From positions 34,305 through 98,304 of the forward strand of contig QKGM01000033.1 of the NCBI GenBank assembly GCA_003250395.1: a DNA stretch of 64,000 nucleotides. The letters run 5' to 3'. Position numbers and translations under genes: made by a program. This DNA comes from Bacteroidota bacterium. GTDB taxonomy: Bacteria; Bacteroidota; Bacteroidia; Bacteroidales; TTA-H9. Under the pieces are notes generated by a model. It saw only the letters and a program-made list of their open reading frames with translations. It had not been told where the DNA came from and made no database searches. The first letter of the stretch is position 1, and each line of letters starts with the position of its first letter. Below are positions 59,401-64,000 of the stretch, piece by piece.

Positions 59401-60165
59401 ATGGAAAAGATAATCACGCTCGACAAATCAAATATTGGAAAAGAACATATCTGTTGTGCTTTTTCAGACAAAAAATGCAAGGATGGCTACGAGTTGAAAA
59501 AAGACTGGCTGAGACAGGAATTTGATAATGGTTACATATTTCGCAGGATAGACGCGAGAGCAAAGGTCTTTATTGAATACGGACCTGCAGAAAATGGCTG
59601 GCTTCCGGTTAATGCACCAGGTTATTTGTTGATAAACTGCTTTTGGGTTTCAGGACAATACAAAGGACAAGGATATGGAAAAGAGTTGTTAAGACTGGCA
59701 GTTGAAGATGCCAGAGCTCAGGGAAAGGAGGGGCTGGTTACAGTTGTCGGGACAAAGAAGTTCCATTTCATGAGTGATACCAAATGGCTTTTAAAACAGG
59801 GATTTGAGACCTGCGAAACACTATCATCAGGATTTAGCCTGCTGGTAAAAAAGCTTAATCACGATGCTGGAAATCCTGAGTTCAGAGAATCCGTTAAAAG
59901 TGGTGAATGTTTGGATAAGAATGGATTAGTGGTTTATTATTCAAACCGATGTCCCTTCTCAGAATATCATGTAGTAACTTCATTGACTGAAACGGCTGAA
60001 AAAAGAAATTTGCCGTTAAAGGTTATCAAACTCGATACAATGGAGAAAGCGCAGACAGCACCAACACCTGCTACAATTTTCAGTTTATTCTTTAACGGGA
60101 AATTTATAACAACAGATATCAGTGTTTGCCTGGATAGCAGATTTGACAAAATAGTCGGGAAATGA
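59401..60165 (+). CDS. GNAT acetyltransferase with C-terminal YoaP-like domain
   Basis: 254 residues. The N-terminal half is GNAT: acetyl-CoA loop QYKGQGYGKELL (86-97) after the strand APGYLLINCFWV. The C-terminal part (from about 165) matches YoaP-like proteins with a thioredoxin-like segment VVYYSNRCPFSEYH (C184) and the stretch KAQTAPTPATIFSLFFNG. Acceptor substrate unknown. The stop overlaps the ATG of the next gene (ATGA), so the DUF3795 protein is translationally coupled. Confidence 0.85.
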   Translation: MEKIITLDKSNIGKEHICCAFSDKKCKDGYELKKDWLRQEFDNGYIFRRIDARAKVFIEYGPAENGWLPVNAPGYLLINCFWVSGQYKGQGYGKELLRLAVEDARAQGKEGLVTVVGTKKFHFMSDTKWLLKQGFETCETLSSGFSLLVKKLNHDAGNPEFRESVKSGECLDKNGLVVYYSNRCPFSEYHVVTSLTETAEKRNLPLKVIKLDTMEKAQTAPTPATIFSLFFNGKFITTDISVCLDSRFDKIVGK

Positions 60166-60569
60166 AAATGCCTGATATTATAGATGCTAAGCTGTTCGCT
60201 CCCTGTGGGATTAACTGTTTGGCCTGTTATGCTCATCTTAAGGAAAAGAGGCCTTGTCCAGGTTGCCTTCATAATGACAATAACAAACCTGCGCATTGCA
60301 GGATTTGTAAAATAAATAGTTGCGCGCAAGGGAAAGAATTAACTTATTGCTATGAGTGTATTGATTTCCCGTGTAAGCTGATTAGTAATTTAGAAAAGAG
60401 TTATTTAAAACGATACAATACCAGTTTAATTGAGAACAGCAAAAAGGTGCAACGAGACGGGATAAATGATTTTCTTTCACAGGAGCATGATAAATGGATT
60501 TGTAAAATTTGTTCAGGAGTCATATCGTTGCATGATGGAAAATGTTCTGATTGCGGTGCCAGATATTAA
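60162..60569 (+). CDS. DUF3795-type cysteine-rich protein
   Basis: 135 residues with eleven cysteines in its first 75 residues (CGINCLAC, CPGC, HCRIC, SCAQG, YCYECIDFPCK), the DUF3795 layout, then two further pairs at the C-terminus (WICKICSG, CSDCG) that resemble a zinc ribbon. Probably metal-binding; function unknown. The start overlaps the stop of the GNAT-YoaP gene. An alternative start two codons on (ATG at 60168) is possible. Confidence 0.85.
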   Translation: MKMPDIIDAKLFAPCGINCLACYAHLKEKRPCPGCLHNDNNKPAHCRICKINSCAQGKELTYCYECIDFPCKLISNLEKSYLKRYNTSLIENSKKVQRDGINDFLSQEHDKWICKICSGVISLHDGKCSDCGARY

Positions 60570-60850
60570 TTAATCAGAGTAATATTAAAAAAGTATTATT
60601 TATTGTCCCGGTTTGGTGATAATCGGGTTTAATTGACCGCTTTAAGTTCCACCATACAACTATTGAGAAACAACACCTGAATCCACTGCATTAGTCTGTT
60701 CAAGGCTTCTTTGAGTTGTCTGATGGTTGTTTTATTATAAATTTTCAGATATTTGAATTCAGTTAAAGTTATCGTAAAGACTTCCTTTCGCTGTAAAATG
60801 AAAGTGCATACTAATAACTATACCCTGATAAATAAGGAAATAAAAGAGAT

Positions 60851-61297
60851 ATGGTGAGAATAGAGAAAGTTAGTGAAAATAAGAAACAGTTTCTTGACTT
60901 GTTATTGCTGGCAGATGAGCAGGAAAACATGATTGATAAGTATCTGACTGAAGGAGACTTGTTTACTCTTTATGATGACGATTTGAAAAGTGTATGTGTC
61001 GTTGCAAAGGTGAACAATGATACCTGCGAACTGAAAAACATCGCAACCTACGAGAAATACCAGGGTAAAGGGTACGGAAGAACATTGATAAACTGCATCT
61101 CAGAGTTTTACAAAAATGACTACAAATCGATGCTTGTAGGGACTGGTGAAACACCAGCTATCTTATCGTTTTATGAGCATTGCGGATTTGAACAGTCATA
61201 CAGGGTAAAGAACTTCTTTACTGATAATTACGACCATCCAATGTTTGATGGCGAAATACAACTCGTTGATATGATTTATCTTAAAAAGAATTTGTAG
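60851..61297 (+). CDS. GNAT-family N-acetyltransferase
   Basis: 148 residues, complete GNAT fold: strand [11 protein letters not shown], acetyl-CoA loop [11 protein letters not shown] (about 70-80), [15 protein letters not shown] and the closing [22 protein letters not shown] at 60851 after a 281-nt gap. Substrate unknown; it resembles small stand-alone acetyltransferases rather than ribosomal or aminoglycoside ones. Confidence 0.85.
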   Translation: MVRIEKVSENKKQFLDLLLLADEQENMIDKYLTEGDLFTLYDDDLKSVCVVAKVNNDTCELKNIATYEKYQGKGYGRTLINCISEFYKNDYKSMLVGTGETPAILSFYEHCGFEQSYRVKNFFTDNYDHPMFDGEIQLVDMIYLKKNL

Positions 61298-61368
61298 TTA
61301 TTTCATGATTATAATACAATTCGTATTGAAAGGCAAACAAAGAGAACATTATCGAATTTTAATACACT

Positions 61369-62472
61369 ATGAAAGAAATGAATCAAAGTTGTAAATTCAT
61401 CAGGCAAATTTCCATTAGCTTTCTACTGTTTTCAATCACTACCGGTTTATTCGCCCAAATAACGGATTACAATAACTGGGACAATTGGGAAAACATCTGT
61501 TATTGTACGATGAACAATTCATATCACCCCAGTACTATTGTAAGTGCCGATAATAATCTTGAGCTTTTGTTAAGACTCAAAGACGGACTTACAAGGAAAC
61601 AACTGGATTCTTTGAGGGTTTCATACGTTAGGAGTCAACTGTTACTTTTAGAATCATACCGGCTTATAAATAAAGAGGATGGGGTTTATAAAACCTCCAT
61701 CCCGATATTGGATGTGGAGCAAACTGCGCAAATAAGAAATCAGTCGAAATCTGCTGCATGCAGGATTTATCCTTTAATAGAGAAGGAGTGTATTGATTTA
61801 GTCAAATATTTAGGCAGCCAGAACAGGTTAAATAATGCCTATTCGATATTATTCTCTTACGTTTTAGACGGAATGATCTGGGCTGAATTTGAAAGAGAAG
61901 GAGTTGTAGCAGAGTGGGATACAACAGGATACTGGAGTGGTAACTACTGGTTTTTAACACCTAAGCGGCCTGTTGATTGTGGCGGAACAAATTATTCATC
62001 AAAAATGGATACTGCATTTAATTGGAACTGGTCGGAAGCAGAGAGGGTAACAGGTGGATTATGGGATAAGAACATTGACGCACTTTTTCCTTTAGTGAAG
62101 GGAAATATAGTACCTGACAAAGAGGTAGTTGATGAATTTGCTGATTATGGTTTTTTTGATAAAGATTTACATCTGACCATTCCGGTAATCAACGAAAAAG
62201 AAAACAACGAATTATATATACTGTCAAAGAAAATCACAGACAAGTTATCTGCTGCATTTATGGCAGAATCGGAGATAGAACAACTCAAAAACTCATACAG
62301 ATTTAAAGATAGCAGTGAAACAGTAGTTGTTTTTTATCATGAGGTTATGTTTGACCTGATGGATTTGCTGATCGGGAAGCAGGTTATCCAGTTACCAATC
62401 GCTTTTAAAAATCCCGACAAAGCAACCCTCAAAGATGCCGCTGATTTGTGTTTTATTGTTATTTCTAAATAA
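61369..62472 (+). CDS. Secreted protein of unknown function
   Basis: 367 residues with an N-terminal signal (FIRQISISFLLFSITTGLFA, then QITDYN). The middle, VKYLGSQNRLNNAYSILFSY and WDTTGYWSGNYWFLTPKRPV, is unusual in aromatic content. Two cysteines (ICYC in the mature start) may be structural. No known domain. Start ATG at 61369, with a second in-frame ATG three codons later. Confidence 0.78.
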   Translation: MKEMNQSCKFIRQISISFLLFSITTGLFAQITDYNNWDNWENICYCTMNNSYHPSTIVSADNNLELLLRLKDGLTRKQLDSLRVSYVRSQLLLLESYRLINKEDGVYKTSIPILDVEQTAQIRNQSKSAACRIYPLIEKECIDLVKYLGSQNRLNNAYSILFSYVLDGMIWAEFEREGVVAEWDTTGYWSGNYWFLTPKRPVDCGGTNYSSKMDTAFNWNWSEAERVTGGLWDKNIDALFPLVKGNIVPDKEVVDEFADYGFFDKDLHLTIPVINEKENNELYILSKKITDKLSAAFMAESEIEQLKNSYRFKDSSETVVVFYHEVMFDLMDLLIGKQVIQLPIAFKNPDKATLKDAADLCFIVISK

Positions 62473-62759
62473 GGTAAAGCAAGGCTAATTGGCAATAAAT
62501 GTTGTTTATAACCGATCGAATTACCTCTGATATAGAATGAAAGAATTACATGCATATTTAAAAAGATATAGGGAAATGGTGACTTCTTCTGGTAGTTTAG
62601 TGCGGGCAAGTTATATCGGAAATGTAATACCAGAAGAATGATACTATCGCGGTTGGCTTATTGTTAAATGGAAACCAGGATAAGTACATTATATGATAAA
62701 AGCCGTGCGATATGATGTTTATTTAACCAAGTTTACAGTAATAATAAATTTAAAAAACC

Positions 62760-63653
62760 ATGAATAGAAACACAATTTTCATTCTGATAATTTCTCTGAT
62801 AACATTTCATTTTGCTATAGGCCAAAATGAAAATGCTGAGCTAATATTTTCCAATGTTCACGGAATTATACAGGAAAAAACGACTTTCTTTGAAGTTGAG
62901 GGATATGAAATTTTTATCCAGGTTCACAATACCAAATTTAACGATAAAGGGATCAAAAAATTAAAGCGGAAATATTCTATCCCGAAAGACGATGTCGGGT
63001 TCATTGACTCAACGTTGCAGACAAACATGTACTTTGTAACAACTGATCAGCGAAATGAAGAAATTGTGCAGTCAAATGTTTACTATTTTATTCCGATTGC
63101 AGAAGGTGAGATTAAAGTTATTGGGCTTCAGACTTTATTGAGTCGGGATGAGGAATTGGAAAATTTCTTTGTTAAATCAATTATTGAAAATACGGTTCCA
63201 AATAGTGTCTATACTTCAATGATTATCGATAGCATAAAATTTGCCGGCCGATATATTTCTCTTGGGCCAGCATGTAATTGGATGGGAACCCATAACATTC
63301 AATGTCCAAATCTGGGGCAAATGAATTGGGGAGAGTTTCGGACACTGGAGAGAGCAAAAGAAATGGTTGAAAAACAACAAAAACTCAATAATGATAAATC
63401 GATTGTCAAGATTCTTGAGCAAAATGAAATTGATGTAATTTTTGAGGGAGAAGAAACAAAAGCAACCAGGGTAACTTACAAATTCAAGGTACCTCAGTTA
63501 GTTATGGGTGGCAGTAATGTTTTGATAACATATTACATCGCGGGTAAAGTAAGGAATAAATATGTCGGGTGTGTATTAAGTCATTATACCGACGATGTAA
63601 AGCATGGTGATTTACCACCTCTGCTAGGAGAAGTTATGGAGTTGAAGAAATAA
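62760..63653 (+). CDS. Secreted protein of unknown function
   Basis: 297 residues with a signal peptide (NTIFILIISLITFHFAIG, then QNEN). No family recognised. The sequence alternates beta-like stretches (TTFFEVEGYEIFIQVHNTKF, TRVTYKFKVPQLVMGGSN) and ends with a charged helix. The central cysteine pair GPACNWMGTHNIQCPNLGQM may form a disulfide. Last complete gene of the window. Confidence 0.78.
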   Translation: MNRNTIFILIISLITFHFAIGQNENAELIFSNVHGIIQEKTTFFEVEGYEIFIQVHNTKFNDKGIKKLKRKYSIPKDDVGFIDSTLQTNMYFVTTDQRNEEIVQSNVYYFIPIAEGEIKVIGLQTLLSRDEELENFFVKSIIENTVPNSVYTSMIIDSIKFAGRYISLGPACNWMGTHNIQCPNLGQMNWGEFRTLERAKEMVEKQQKLNNDKSIVKILEQNEIDVIFEGEETKATRVTYKFKVPQLVMGGSNVLITYYIAGKVRNKYVGCVLSHYTDDVKHGDLPPLLGEVMELKK

Positions 63654-63884
63654 TTTTCTGTTGCCGGTAGTTTCTGTGAGCAATGGTAATTTTAACCTGA
63701 AAATATACTTTTAGTTCCCCTAACAGGTCGTCGTGATAAGTGAGGATTGTATTTCAGCGTCTGTCCTGATAGAATTGTTTCAGTTTTGAAGCAATAGTGG
63801 TATCATGTCTGGCTTTGTGGATATTCAGAATAAACTGCAAAATGCTGGTTTATCTTTGGTTCTTTTCTATTAACAGTGGGTAAC
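63654..63884. other. Spacer at right end, nothing recognised
   Basis: 231 nt without a gene or a convincing terminator. Confidence 0.4.
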
Positions 63885-64000
63885 TCATCTGCAAAATGGG
63901 TTAATTTTGGAGTAATCCAGCTTAGCGGTAAGCAGATAAACAATGGATATGGCAGTATAGTCAAGTTTATATCCCCTGGCTTTTGCTTTAGCCGCTTGAA
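63885..64000 (-). CDS. Possible C-terminal end of a protein running off the window
   Basis: A minus-strand open frame of 37 codons, entering from the right edge and ending at TGA 63885-63887, reads AAKAKARGYKLDYTAIS.. to ..KINPFCR. Its composition is protein-like and unlike the other frames here. The GYKLDYTAISIVYLLTAKLD segment faintly recalls the C-terminus of AIPR-type abortive-infection proteins, but this is from memory and too short to trust; in that family a motif like IWxEQ would be expected at the end. Confidence 0.35.
   Translation of the reverse strand, partial: QAAKAKARGYKLDYTAISIVYLLTAKLDYSKINPFCR

Overview
The window looks like a chromosomal segment of a Bacteroidota bacterium, probably a Bacteroidales-type anaerobe. 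Supporting signs are -7 promoter elements of the TAnnTTTG type in front of several genes (for example 8893-8900, 21614-21621, 42302-42309), secreted proteins whose signal peptides end in ..FAQ or ..FSQ, a large TPR-PAS histidine kinase, a split transhydrogenase and a ferredoxin-linked 2-oxoacid oxidoreductase. The assignment is inference from gene content; no rRNA is present.

Layout. 1-8.8 kb: end of etfA with an acyl-CoA dehydrogenase, an unknown protein, clpC (minus) and, divergently, gyrA. 8.9-20 kb: secreted TPR protein; cyclic-nucleotide-binding histidine kinase coupled to an EamA transporter; AmrS-type radical SAM protein; a membrane histidine kinase overlapping hemW; an acidic-tailed protein; miaA; an LTA-synthase-like membrane sulfatase. 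20.4-29 kb: pdxB, a 1.3 kb gene-poor stretch, tRNA-Gly(CCC), an HD-domain protein, a tandem Usp protein, a GT22-like membrane glycosyltransferase, ligA and a cold-shock-domain protein. 29-36 kb: pntB-pntA2-pntA1, two divergent acyltransferase-3 membrane proteins and a small unknown protein. 36-48 kb: an RND efflux operon with its TetR regulator and two identical 17-nt putative operators, an S9 peptidase, and a 1041-residue TPR/PAS histidine kinase. 48.6-51.4 kb: a 2-oxoacid:ferredoxin oxidoreductase operon (D-A-B-C).

From 51.35 kb to the right edge the character changes to an AT-rich, loosely packed accessory region. It begins with about 2.1 kb without credible protein genes. This holds a 110-nt element that recurs in inverted orientation at 22.5 kb, and, just upstream of a reverse transcriptase gene, a stretch that folds into several long perfect stems. 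The reverse transcriptase (524 residues, YSDD active site) is not a retron, group II intron or DGR type by what can be read. It resembles the single-gene 'unknown group' (UG/DRT) defence reverse transcriptases, some of which act with an upstream structured RNA. RT plus RNA is the best candidate here for an undescribed system. It is followed by small, mostly unassigned genes: secreted proteins, an alpha/beta hydrolase, a YoaP-type acetyltransferase overlapping a DUF3795 protein, and another acetyltransferase. A possible partial gene runs off the right edge.

How the genes fit together: ETF/acyl-CoA dehydrogenase, the KOR/VOR-type ferredoxin oxidoreductase and the proton-translocating transhydrogenase fit low-potential redox metabolism of amino or fatty acids. 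ClpC, GyrA, LigA, MiaA, HemW and PdxB are housekeeping. The efflux, kinase and transporter genes are environmental response. Limits: everything here was read by eye, so RNA structures, operators, promoters and distant family assignments need computation.
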